From: Fratercula arctica
Taxonomy: Eukaryota > Chordata > Aves > Charadriiformes > Alcidae
Reading direction: 5' to 3'
NCBI GenBank assembly: GCA_947846985.1
Contig: CANTUZ010000002.1
Coordinates: 135,927,889 to 135,991,888 of the forward strand
DNA: 64,000 bases
Shown here: positions 10,480 to 22,163 of the stretch, one piece after another
Layout: the number at the start of each line of letters is the position of its first letter
Numbering within the stretch: the stretch's first letter is position 1
The notes under the pieces: model-generated
Databases searched by the model: none
The model's input: the letters and a program-made list of their open reading frames with translations, nothing else
What the model was told of the DNA's origin: nothing
Program-made: the position numbers and the translations under genes

Positions 10480-12160
10480 TTAACAAGGCCAGCGAGTGTA
10501 CAAATGACTGTGCAGGTCTATGCACAATAAACATCCTGTATTGCACAACTTGCAATGGTGTTCAGAGCTCTTCTGTTTGCAGATGTTGTTTCTGCTGACG
10601 CTATTGATCGGTCCTTTCTCTTGCGTGCTTTCCAGTCCAAAAGCAAGCTGGTCCTGCTCAAGGGGGCTTTGCCTTCTCCTGGTCTCCATTACTCTGTGCA
10701 GCAAATAATTGGCATGACTTGATGTCAACTGCACCTAGTCAAATGTGTCTTTCGGGACAGAGATGGCTCTGCTTTGGCATGTAAGTTCCTTGTAACCTGC
10801 AAGCGATTCAAGCACAGCTTCCACGCTAGAAGGGTGTGCCATTTGACTGACAATGAGTCTATGCTCGCACAAGATCTCATGAGTAGCCCCTAGCTGTGGG
10901 AAGAAGCGAGCTAGTACAAGCTGATGAATCCAGCTAGTCACACCAGCGCTTGGTGTGCACGCAGCAAGCACAGCCTGGCCCTGTCCACAGTGAGAAGCTG
11001 CTGTCGCACGTGAACTGTCCTCAGAATTCTTCTCTCCCTCAGCTTTTCGAAGGAGCTGGTACATGTCTCATGACTACTCAAATGAAGCTTTGGGTTGTGG
11101 CTCACAGATTCTTGGAGCTCGCTCTTGTCAGCTACAGATCTTTTCACATTCTTACTTTCCCTAACAAAATCTGCTTAGCCCTTCAAGCACCAAAATGTGT
11201 TATGTGTTTTGCCTGTCATGGTGGAACTATTGTCAATGTTGTCTCGATGACAATGCAGTCAGTATGCTACAGGTTTCATCATAGATCAGGTTGTTGTATC
11301 ACCTTATAAATTAGCCCATGCTGGTTGTCAAAAAAGTTATCTCCTGTTAAATAGCCAGGTTTCAGACTTGTCTGGCAGAGAGGCATGTACGATAGCTTGG
11401 TACAGCTTTAGTAGAGAGCTTGATCCTGTGTTGACCATATAATCACTGTGAGAGTTTGCAGAAATGACAGTTCTTTCTTTTTGCAGGAGACCCCTATGTT
11501 TCTCTAATGACATTGTCATTCAAGGTGCTTGTAGATTAAGTGAACTCACTAATGACTTAAAATTCAGTTCTATTGATGGATGCAAAAAAAGAGGTACAGT
11601 CTTTTGCAGAACTTAATGAGGAGCAGTCTTAGTGATTTGTTCAGAGGTGTTCAAAGCAAGTATAGGCGTAAAATGTTGCTCCAAGTAGGCCATCAATAAG
11701 CAAATCATTAGCGTGAACAGTTCCTAATAATCCCTCTACAAAGCTGTATGAAAAAAACACAAACTTTTGTAGTCTGAATTGAGTCTGAGGACCTGTTTTG
11801 GAGATTGCAGGTCATCATGCCTCATGTGCTAAGCAGGACAAGCCAGACATGCTGTAAGATGTATCCTCTTCTGATGTTCCTTATAACAACAAAGTGCTTG
11901 AAAAGGCTTGGCTGACCTTTACCTTGCATCTCATCATGGAGATGTTTCAAAATGAATAGCTGCTCTTGGACAAAAGAGACTTTCCAAGAATCTTCGAAGT
12001 CTGGGTTTCTGATTGCATCAGATGTTTTATTAAGCTCATGGAAGCTATGTAAAAGTCTAGGTTTTACTTCTTCCTTTTCCTGCCTTTGTATAGTGACAAA
12101 TGCTGTGGAAATTGTTCCATTGTTGCCTGAAAACTGCTTTTTGATTTCCTAAAATAAGTA
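10480..12160 (-). pseudogene. Decayed coding-like block, possible transposase relic
   Basis: Read on the minus strand, several adjoining frames look protein-like with interrupting stops and frame changes. From 12,150 downward there is HSFHELNKTSDAIRNPDF; then, near 11,500, SLEKHRGLLQKERTVIS; then, near 11,130, KSELQESVSHNPKLHLSS; and finally at 10,480-10,734 a cysteine/histidine-rich end with HHCKLCNTGCLLCIDLHS. That last motif resembles the cysteine-rich C-terminus of piggyBac-type transposases (C-x2-C then a GLC-type segment). The resemblance is weak and from memory. The block could also be chance. Confidence 0.2.
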
Positions 12161-12169
12161 CTGGCAGCA

Positions 12170-15100
12170 TATGAAAACAGTAACACTGGTGCTCAACCAC
12201 AGAGATCTTTCATGTCATACAACTTGATCTGGATTCATTGACAAATAGACTTTAATCCAGTCTGTCAGCAGGTATGTCTGTCCAAGATAAAGCATTCTGA
12301 GGAGTGCTGCTTTCCTTTTCAAAGAGAAGCTGACTGGCCTTATTACTGCCAGCAAATCAGCTCGGATGCTTCCACTTCATATTGTAAAACCATCCCTGCG
12401 CGAAATGACAAGCCTCATCTGAGGCTTTCTTCAAAGCATAGCCTGTATGACTTTGCCCGGTCAACCTCCCTAGCTATTTTTATTCAGTGCAGCAGCTATG
12501 TCAGTTGCCCTTCAGCGTTACTTTGCACTCTGGAAGGCATTTCGTAATTTTCTCTTCTGCATATAGGAATTTCCAATGGTAGCTGTAATTTACTGACATA
12601 ATGTTTGGTTTTGACCACAGCAAGGAAGGATTCAGCAGACACAGCATGTGATGTCTTCCAGGAAAACAAGCCATTTTTAATTCTTTCTCATTGCAGAAGG
12701 TTGGTCAGTGGTCCTAATTCACAATACGAAGTTATTCGTGAAGTCACAAAACAGTGCTGTTGTCTTTTTATTAATTTTGTTACACCACCTTGTATTCCAG
12801 GCTGGCTGTACACAGCTTTATCCTTGCATTACCACCCTTCTGCCTTCAACCTTTTCTACAGAATTTCTCCCCAGCACTGGCAATTGCAACACATCACTGC
12901 CACTGAAAGAGCGATAATGGCTTACACAGCACTATCATGGACCTTTTTCTGGGTCAATACATCACTGTGCTAAGTGTCTCCACTGCTGTGAACTTATTAT
13001 ATAGGGTTTTTTTCACCATTTTTGTAACCAACAATTTGCATGTTAAAATTAAACTTATTCAAAAAATGTCAGCTGCACATTCTGACAAAGCCACATACAT
13101 AGTTTAAGTGGTCAGCCAAGCCTGTTTCCCAGGGAATTGCTGACAGACAAAATCATGACTACCAAAAGTCATGTTCTTGATAATGGAATGAAATGTGGAA
13201 ATCAGCTTTTGTAAGCAACAAGGCCAAGAAGATGAAGGTACAGCTGTTCTCAGTGCTTGTAATCTATTTCTGAGAAATCCGTATGTTTTCTTTCAGGGGA
13301 TCAGGACTATTTTTCCTCTGAACTCTGGCAATGAGATGCAATTAATTCCTATGGTCTGAATTCAGTTTGAGTTCCATGCTTTGAAGAATATTCAGGTCAA
13401 AACAAGTGGTGGGAAAGAGTTCATATCCTGCTGCCAGTCCCATATAGAAAGATACTTAGAATTTAAAGGCAAACACAGTTTATGTAATGTTTTGATATAA
13501 AATAGGTGGTAGCTGCTCATTATTTATTTGCAGTTGATATCTGTAATAGCAGACAATTTGGTACACAATGTACAGTTATTTGTACATTTTGAAAGGTTTT
13601 TTACAATGAGCTGCATTATCAAACCAGTTTTGTGTAGTATATCAATCCTGGGAGAACACTAATCCGATCAGAATCCTTAAGAAGATTGAGTAATGCTAAT
13701 GCTTACTGCATAGAAATTTTCGGAGCTGCATGTGAGAAGTGTCATTAAAAATGATGAAATATGAAAATAGTATCTACACTACTGAATTATGTAATTGTAC
13801 TGAATTTTAAAGTTCATTTTGTGCGAAATGTCATAAATTAAAATATGATAAATTAGAAGAATTCAGATAACATTTTAATTTTCAATTTTGATTAGTTTGG
13901 ATCAATCCAAATTCAAAAGCTCTGCTTTGTATTCATTCTTGTAGAAGACCAAGTCCTTGCATCCCACCTACAAGTAGGGTCTTCCTCTGGCTGTAAACCA
14001 GAGATGAATTTTGTAATAATTCTTAATTTCCCTCCATTTTCTACTTCTTCTGAAAAATAAAAATGTATGGTTTGTACAGATATGAAGAACAAAAGGAACT
14101 TTGTAGAAGCAGTTTACACTCCCTGACTTTGTAGAGTGTCTGAAACTCTGATAAGCTTCTAACATTAATCTTTTCATTATTTTCAATGGATGTTAACTCA
14201 CATACCCAAAGTAAACATCTTAAAATGCTAAAAACATGAAAATTTTTTTCATGAATGAAAAAAATGAAATCATTTTTTTTTTCCTACATCTTCCTATGCT
14301 GCTTGAAAATGTTGTCACCCCACTGCTTGTTTCTGGAGATAATTTCCATTTTCCTCTGATAACAGCAGGTAGCCAACTTCACTTTACCTAAAACCATCTT
14401 TTCCACAGAAAAGCTGTGACAAAGCTAACTTCTGTCCCTCGTGTGTTTTAATCATTTACAGGGAGTGCAATGATTAATTCTGAGACACAAGCTTGAGGTT
14501 TAGTTCCTGTTGCAATCCAGACTTATACTTAACTCTAAAAAAATCAGAAGGTCTTTGCCCAATAACTCAGCCTATCAGAGAGTTTCTTGGGAATTGCAGA
14601 AGCTGTCATTTAGTGTCAGCTTGACATAGAAATATATAGCAAAATAGATTTCTCAGTATCTTACTGTAAGTTACTCCTAGACCGAAATTTAAACAAACCA
14701 ACAAACTTTTTATCAAAACAAAGCTTAATTATTTTCCCAGGAAATAAAAAAGAGGTATGTATTATGTGGCTACTTTGTTGATTTATTAAGTATTTGCAAA
14801 CCTTGGCAGGTTTCATTACTACTTTGAAACTACATCCAATTCAGTGACAGATTCACACGGCTGCTAGGATTGCCCGCTCCAATTCACAATTTTTCATCAG
14901 AATTGGAGGCCTCAGCTGTAGGCTTTGGATCCAAGGCAGGTAGGGCTCGTATCCATCATTCTTGTTTACACCCACCAATGGCAAAAATCACAGATTCATG
15001 TGAATGGCTTTTGGACAAAGCTAGGTGAAGGTCTGTTGTTATTAATAGGTTTTGCTCTGCAATTTCCTGCTCATTTGGATGTGAAACTTGAGCAAGAGAA

Positions 15101-16394
15101 ACTAACAAAAATCAACAGGGTATTTATTACCTTGTGACAGGACACTTGGCATTTTTGCACAGTGCAGTCATTGGTGCTCAGCCACCATCCATCTCTGTGC
15201 AAGCACAAGCCGTTTCTGAAAGCTATGGCTTTCCATCCTAACCCCTGTCCTGTTGGCAACTCACGGAGCTCCTGTGCAACCTCTCCTTGGCCACTGCTCT
15301 ACACACAGCAGTCACAGTCCCTTTGCGTACCCAGTATTGTTTTTCCCAATCCATGAGCATTTTCATGACACTGGGGTAGAAAGTTCTTTCAAAGAGTAAA
15401 AGAGGAGCGTGTCACCATTCTCTCTTATCCTGAGGAGCAACATTCCTGTGTTCAAATTAAGAGCTTGGTATAGGATCTCATATAAAGTAAATTTTAGAAT
15501 GCCCATTAATAGGAGTATCTCACTGAATACCATTCTCAGTGTCTTCACTTTACATGTTCAGCAAACAAAAGCAGAGTATGACATGGGCTCTAATAACACA
15601 AATAGAATAACTCACAGTGTGGTTTTTTAGATTTGAAATAAAAGTAAGAAGTTGTCAGAGAAGTTCAAATCTCATGTCTTCCTATATTTTACATTTTTAC
15701 CTGCAATGAAGGTGAAAGGGATATGGTTGTTGTTTGGATTTTGGGTTTTTTTTTAAGTGCAGGTAATTTAGTTGATTTACATTTAGCAGGGCAGATGGCA
15801 TTAATAAACTCATCAGAGAATCCAGTGGAATTATTCACATACATAAAATTACTCAAGTATATGAACACTTATATGATAATAGTTGATAAAAGGTAAACAC
15901 TAAAATTTCTCATGAAACATATTTTCTATTTTCTCTAACGTTATTTCCTCCAGCTATACTTAGAGATAAGGTTAGATCCTTTCCCCATACCTATCTCTTA
16001 GCATTTATTCTTAGTACTCCTCTCTTTTTGTTTTTATTTCTCTCCTCTGTAGTTCAGTTCTGTAAACTGATTTCCCACCTTTTCCTTTGTCGACACTTTG
16101 TCAGTGTACCAGTACAATAAAAATGTTCTAACAAGATGTAACTTTTTGGTCCAGATGTTCACAGCTGTGGGGTTCTGTATAGAGGTAATAATCTAACGAT
16201 GTGTTGATTTAAGTATTAATATTGTCTCTACCTAAGTCCTCCCTTGCAATTTGGTTCTGTTCTTGATTCCAATCAGTGTAAGCATATTCTCCCAATCCTG
16301 GATAATGTATGTAATTTAGGATTTTGATGACATGAACAGGTTTATTTTGAAGAAGAAAACATTGAATTAGGAGTTTGGAGACAACAGTTTCATA
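12170..16394. other. Intergenic, AT-rich
   Basis: Low-GC sequence with many short A/T tracts, especially 13,450-14,300. No exon, structural RNA or mobile element was recognised. A 122-codon plus-strand ORF at 12,605-12,973 has no family signature. Confidence 0.45.
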
Positions 16395-16892
16395 AGTGCA
16401 TGCAGCACAAGAAGGACACGGACCTGTTGGAGCAGGTCCAGCGGAGGGCCATGAAGATGATCCGAGGGCTGGAGCACCTCTCCTATGAAGACAGGCTGAG
16501 AGAGCTGGGGTGGTTCAGCCTGGAGAAGAGAAGGCTCCAGGGAGACTTTATAGAGGCCTTCCAGTACCTGAAGGGGGCCTACAGGAAAGCTGGGGAGGGG
16601 CTGTTGGCAAGGGCATGCAGCGACAGGACGAGGGGCAATGGTTTTAAACTAGAGCAGGGTGGGTTTAGATTAGACATTAGGAAGAAGTTCTTTACAATGA
16701 GGGTGGCGAGACACTGGCACAGGTTGCCCAGAGAGGTGGTGGAGGCCCCATCCCTGGAGACATTCAAGGCCAGGCTTGATGAGGCTCTGAGCAACCTGAT
16801 CTAGTTGAAGATGTCCCTGCTTACTGCAAGGGGGTTGGACTAGATGACCTTTAAGTGTCCCTTCCAACCCAATACATTCTATGATTCTATGA
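16395..16892 (+). mobile_element. CR1 LINE, 5'-truncated
   Basis: The 3' portion of a CR1 starts near GCACAAGAAGGACACGGACC, continues through GAGCAGGTCCAGCGGAGGGC, GGTTCAGCCTGGAGAAGAGA and GAGGCCCCATCCCTGGAGAC, and ends TTCTATGATTCTATGA. It is well preserved, with a 134-codon open stretch (16,400-16,804). That stretch is antisense-free remnant sequence shared by CR1 copies, not a functional protein. No reverse-transcriptase segment is left. Confidence 0.95.
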
Positions 16893-19840
16893 AAAAGCTA
16901 CTTGTTACCTCAATGTGGTTCATTATTTCCACATAATTGGTTTTCCCCAGAAAAGGACCAGCTCACCCTATAAAGTCTGACCATGGCCACATTGTGATGT
17001 TTGGACAAAGAAGCATCTAATACTGCTCACATGTTGGATATCCATTATCTATTATTGTAGGAACACAAGGAGTATCTAAAAAGCTGACAGAAAAGAAGAT
17101 TAAGATGATCATATGCAGAATATGATCCAGGAGATAGCACTGCTGAGGCACTTGCACCTTGTAGATGATTATTCTGGGGCCAGAGAAAAGCTCTGTGAGT
17201 TTGGGATTCCCAGACTGCATCAATTGCTGACAGAAGACTCCTTCTCTCTGCTAGAGCCAAGGCATGGCATTTATATGCACTTCTCTGTACAAAAATCCCA
17301 GCTGACCACCATGTAGGTGCGTTATCGTCTCTGCAGACTGGGTATAGAGAATAACATGAAGCCGGAATTTCCAGAATCTGTTCTGCCTCAAAAGCTGACT
17401 GATGGTGGTGTTCTGCATGGCCTCCTCAATGTGAGGGCTCTGCTTTGGGCCAGGTGAACTCACCAAGGATCTCAGAAGCAAGAACCTTTTGGCTGCTGGG
17501 GAATTTTTAAAGGAGAAATCTCTAACTTGCTGACCTTGGTGGGCAGGAATTCTAGAGTGACCGTGGGGGTTATCTCCTGTATCTTCCCAACAGTGTACGC
17601 ATTTCCTGCCAAGGTTTTACTCTCAGAGGAATAGGAAGCAACTTGCCTCGTGACCAGCTGGAAGCTGATGGCTTTGATTAGTTTATAAACCACTTTTAAA
17701 TCCTTTGCTTGTGCAGTGTTGTACTGCGTTGTGCTGGTGAACTTCTGGTGCCGTTGCCTTGCAATACTCTCATGTGTGTCCTGATATACAGACTTCCCAT
17801 GTGAGTTGCTACAAGTTTACTACATGGTGCAACGCCAATTGCACAAGTCACAAGAAGGCAGTTTGCAAGACTAATGGAGCATATTTGCAAAAAGATACCT
17901 AAGTGCGAAGTCAGGAGGACGACCACTGACACATTCATGTGTAAAGAGGAAGGAAGGCTAGCACATAAACAGGGAAACAGCAACTGCAGCTGTAAATACA
18001 AGACAAGTAAAGGCCAGGTTGTGAGTTCAAAACTTCATGGAATACAGTTGGTGAATCAGTATATTAGCCTGGAACAGGAAGGCATGTATACAAGGATTTC
18101 CCTAAAGTTGCAGGAGTTAACTAAAACAAAGACTAAAATGCCCTCGATGACACTAGATTTATACTGCATAGGGCTTTATCATGTGGATGCGATATCATTG
18201 AATCATGACAAGTTTAGTCTGGAAACTGAGCTTATTCGTGTAGTCAAGCTCGTTTATTTTTAATTACCAGATTACCTAAATACAGTATATTTCAAAGAGT
18301 ATCATAATGTGTATCTCAAAGTATCTTGTATCAGTGATGGCCAGAAGTCAGCAGAGAGGCAGGCTCTTTCTCCTGCACTGATACGTCATGAAGCTTGCAG
18401 TGTTGATATTTGTATTACGCTCTCATCAGAAATTAGTAGTAAAGCATCACTTTTGTAATACAAGGGCGGGCTCTAACCTCACCTCACTGAAGGACCACAA
18501 AATTATTTTTATTTTCATAACTGCATTTAACTGTCACAGAATAGCTAGAATGAATCAGAATGATGCAGGGTTCTTCCAGATCTTGCTCAGCACTGAACAG
18601 AAACACGGACAAAGATGTAAAAAAAATGACTGCAAACAGATTTGCAGACAAAGTTGAAAATCCACCATGAAAATTAAAAGGTGGATTTACAACACGTTCG
18701 TTGCAGGCACTTCTGCTGAAACTGTCTTGCCGGTTGATGCATGTTTGACATATGTTTGACGTGTCATTACTCCTGGAGCCAGAATACTCCTCCTATTTTG
18801 CAATTGACTAAGGAGAAAAACCCTTTGATATGGAAGGATTGGTGCCACTTCCCCAGCTGTACTGACATTTGTGGTGCTTCACAAATAATAATAATGATCA
18901 CAAGAACATATTTCAGGAAACTTCATAAAACATACACAAACAGGATGCTTTCCTTCCTGTGCACAGAATCAAAAAATGTGCTGTGACACGTAAGCTTTCA
19001 AAGCAGGATTCAAATGGGGCCTGAATGATGTACGGGCTTTGCACTGTCCTTTGCCTGGGAATGAGTACCATAAATGGTGTGGAGGTATCCGAGTGAATGA
19101 ACAGTTTGCACTTATTGGAACTGCTTCTATTTGTATTTACTAATATGATTTAAAAGTACCATCAAATCTAGAAACACCTATTTGTTTACCGTATTCAGGT
19201 GTCATCTAACACTAAGAAACAGAAGAGAGATGAAGAAAGGCATCTGTTTCTATTAGTTTCTAAACACCCTCGTAGTATGTGGCACCAGTAATGAGACCAG
19301 AAATGGGAGACAAGATTATACTGGCATCTTTTCTACCCAAAACGTTAATGTCAGATTCATGAGTAATCAAATGGCTACATTAATTATCTAATCTGTCCCC
19401 TGTATTTGTATTGCTTGAAATGTATTTATAATGCTTCTGTCACCATAGGATTTGTGAACACTTGCTTTAGGAACTGCTCCTACACACTCTGTACGTGCAA
19501 GTGGGCCTTACTGGTATGCGTCATTCCACCGATTTCAGCAGAACTGTGGCAGAGAGGGGCAGGTTTATGGAGCACAGTGTGGATTTATGTGAGATGCTTG
19601 AGCTAGTGCAGGTACCGTGCTGACGTGTATTACGTCCTTTTGCTGTTGCTAACACGCCTTGCTTTTTGTCACTGCTAAACAGCTTCACCAGTGTGCGGTA
19701 TTATCCAGACTGGACTGTCTCCAGTAACCAACTTCTTCTCAAGGCAGGCTTATGGCTTTCTTTGAGGCATCGCATTCTGCCATAAAACCATAGTCACAGA
19801 TTAGAGGAGTCTGATGCGGGCAGGTGACAGAAAAGGAGGC
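16893..19840. other. Intergenic, no gene recognised
   Basis: Short ORFs on both strands (up to 129 codons at 17,874-18,263) show no recognisable motif and no convincing splice pattern. No repeat tail or RNA gene was seen. Confidence 0.45.
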
Positions 19841-19848
19841 GGCTGGAA

Positions 19849-20325
19849 TCAACAAGCCCAAGTCAATGGGAGGCTCTCAATAGCAGCTTCTTTGCGTGGG
19901 CTCAAGCCTGCAAGTACTAACTGCTGAATGATCAAAGAAAACGGGTATTTGCTCTTAAAAACAATGGACCTTCTATTTGTGGATGTATGTCTGTGTGTGC
20001 TTAGCATGTACCACATACCTATGGAGAGAAATAATGTGATAAAACGAAGATTCAGGTAATTAAGATCCCAGTCCCTCGGTGATGCTTCTGACTTCATTTC
20101 CCTGGTAAGAACCCTAAGTAGATCTTTGAGGAAGCCTACCATGCCAAACATTGTGTCGTGCTTAATCCTGTGCTTGTTCTTTATATGGTACTTACCCCTT
20201 GACGTCAGTGGAAGCTCGACATATGAGAGTGCAGAGGAATCGGGCTGAATTGATTTTTTTATAGTAAGATCAAACGGAAGGAAGCTTTCCGAAATGTACA
20301 GAAATCTTATTCCTTCCTGCAACAT
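19849..20325 (-). other. Unexplained 158-codon ORF
   Basis: This ORF runs uninterrupted for 158 codons on the minus strand in AT-moderate DNA about 2 kb upstream of CA2. It begins MLQEGIRFLYISESFLPF. A hydrophobic stretch (LRFITLFLSIGMWYML) sits near residues 90-110. No domain is recognised. A good minus-strand donor (GGGGTAAGT, near 20,195-20,203) lies within it. It may be chance. Confidence 0.15.
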
Positions 20326-20329
20326 TGAG

Positions 20330-21050
20330 GGAAGTTTTCTGCTTTATTCTTCAAGGATTCCTACCTATATGGATTTGTATATCTGTGTGTTTATGAGAGA
20401 TTGTCAATACACTCGGACAGCACAATCAGCAGATGTAAAAGTGATTGTTGGAAAGTATCTATAACAAGTAAACAAGGAATTTGTAATAAATTTCTAACGT
20501 GCATTTCCATTTGCTGTTCTACATTGCATACACTACAGCCACTTCTAAATAACTTCCGTGTATACAGTTTTGCCTTCACATTTCCATTTTGTGGTCGCTA
20601 AATCATCTTGAGTAGAGGCATGCAAATGTGAGAGGACACACACTGTGTTAATCAGTAATAAGCTTTAAATATTTTCTGCTTATAGTTGAAGAGGTCTGAG
20701 AAATGCCTTTAATTTTCATAAGCAATTTCCCAGCTGGTTTCTTTTGCTATTAGCAACAGCAACCACATTGTATGAATAGACTTCCCCCCCACACACACTC
20801 TTAACAAATAAAAACAAATGACACACATTTTACAATGCTGAATGTAAATGATGGAGTCATTCTGATGTTGTTATTCTGGACTCAACAATGACCTCTCTGA
20901 CAACAGAATTTGGACCTCTGAGTTTGAATCACAACAGAATAGAATTAAAACCATATTTGAAGAGACCCTCTTACTAAGAAAATAGGATAAACTAATATTA
21001 CATTTACAATATCATTCCCATACCAAAAATTGCTCGGAGCAAGAGGACAC
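20330..21050. other. Intergenic upstream of CA2
   Basis: AT-rich, with a short C-run followed by CACACAC at about 20,785-20,800. No gene or clear regulatory element was recognised. Confidence 0.5.
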
Positions 21051-21658
21051 AGGAAAGCATTCCAAAGGGATCATCTGCAAACCCACTCGGGTACGAGTCA
21101 CGTCACGGGGCCTGCCAGCGCGGCTGCAGCGCGGGGACGAGGGGACCCGCTACACGACTGACTTCAGCCCTTTGCAAAAGGGGTTGTCAAGGTCTGAGCC
21201 CTCCTGTCCGGCGATAAAACACCAGAGCGTTGTGCAATATAAAAGCATCTGAAATATGTATTGCTCAATTTTATTCTTGCAAGTCCATCCTCGGGAGCGG
21301 TAGCCGAGTCGCTCTCACGCTGTGTCTTTCCTAAATGCTAAGAAGCGAATATAAGCAGAGCTCTACCTGCTGTCCCCTCCCAAAGCCACCAGAAAAAATA
21401 CACCATGAAGTAACAAGCAACAACGTTCTCGTTCTCCCGAAGCGTGACCGCAGCTCCCCTCGGCAAAGCGCGTCGAGCTCCGCTAATCCCTTCCAAAACC
21501 CGGCACCTACGGCAAAAGCCGGCCGTTTCCCCCTCGAACCCCGGCGCCCTCCGCCCCCTCCCCCGGCGGCAGCTGCCCTGGCTGCCGAGCCTTTCCCCCC
21601 AGCCCCAGCAGGGAGCAGCAGGAGATCGCCGTGCCCGTGCCCGCACACGCGCGTACGC

Positions 21659-21686
21659 GCACACACACAGACACACACACACACAA
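21659..21686. repeat. CA-dinucleotide repeat
   Basis: A run of ACACAC interrupted once by AGAC, inside the CA2 CpG island about 400 bp upstream of the TATA box. It is preceded by alternating GCGCGTACGCGC, so the whole stretch is purine-pyrimidine alternating and could favour Z-DNA. Confidence 0.9.
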
Positions 21687-21821
21687 CCCCACGCTCCCGC
21701 GTACCCGCCGCCCGGCACCGGCACCTCCCCAAGGTCACGGTGCTCCGCAGCGCTCCGCGCAGCGCCCGCAGGTGCGCAATGCGGGGGGGAGGGGGGGGCA
21801 AGCGGAGGAAGGGGGACCCCT

Positions 21822-21850
21822 GCCGCCGCCGCCGCCGCCGCCGCCGCCGC
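21822..21850. repeat. GCC trinucleotide repeat
   Basis: Nine or more consecutive GCC units sit in the CA2 promoter, about 210 bp upstream of the TATA box, after a G-rich segment at 21,781-21,815. Long open frames on both strands here come from the repeat and high GC, not from genes. Confidence 0.92.
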
Positions 21851-22055
21851 CCCCGCCCTGCCTGCGGCCGCTCCGCGCCGCCCGGCTGCCGGGGGCGCTG
21901 CCGGCCGGGCCCGCCGCAGCTCCGCGGCCGCGGCCGAACGCGGATTATTAAGGGAGGGTTCTCTCTCCGCCCCCAGCGGAGTCTCCCTCCGCCCCCGTCC
22001 GCGCTCCCCACCCCTTCCTTCGGCCGCGGAGAAAGGCATGGAGTTGGCGGGAGCC

Positions 22056-22062
22056 TATAAAA
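22056..22062 (+). promoter_or_regulatory. CA2: CA2 TATA box
   Basis: TATAAAA lies 68 bp upstream of the ATG codon's last base side, in the context GGAGCCTATAAAAGCCCC. A start site 25-31 bp downstream would fall near 22,085-22,092, giving a 5' UTR of about 40 nt. CA II genes are known to have a TATA box despite a CpG island, which fits. Confidence 0.88.
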
Positions 22063-22129
22063 GCCCCTGAGAGCCCGCCAGGGCCACGGCGCTGCGACAG
22101 CCTCCGCGGAGGGAGCCGGGCCGCGCACC

Positions 22130-22163
22130 ATGTCCCACCACTGGGGGTACGGCAGCCAGGACG
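22130..22163 (+). CDS. CA2: CA2 coding exon 1
   Basis: It encodes residues 1-11 ([11 protein letters not shown]) and the first base of codon 12. The start ATG is in GCGCACCATGTCC, a fair Kozak context with A at -3, and is the first ATG after the predicted cap site. The donor is ACG|GTGAGT. It carries the family's N-terminal Trp5 and Tyr7. Intron 1 is 589 bp. Confidence 0.97.

Noticed and set aside
12605..12973. 122-codon plus-strand ORF
   Set aside because: No recognisable motif or splice pattern, and length within chance range for the window.
16400..16804. 134-codon plus-strand ORF
   Set aside because: It is contained in a CR1 3' end and shares its sequence with other CR1 copies in the window.
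21331..22131. 266-codon minus-strand ORF and several overlapping ORFs across the CA2 promoter
   Set aside because: They lie in a CpG island with GCC and CA repeats, where stop codons are rare in all frames. The translations are Arg/Gly/Pro/Ala-rich low complexity on both strands.
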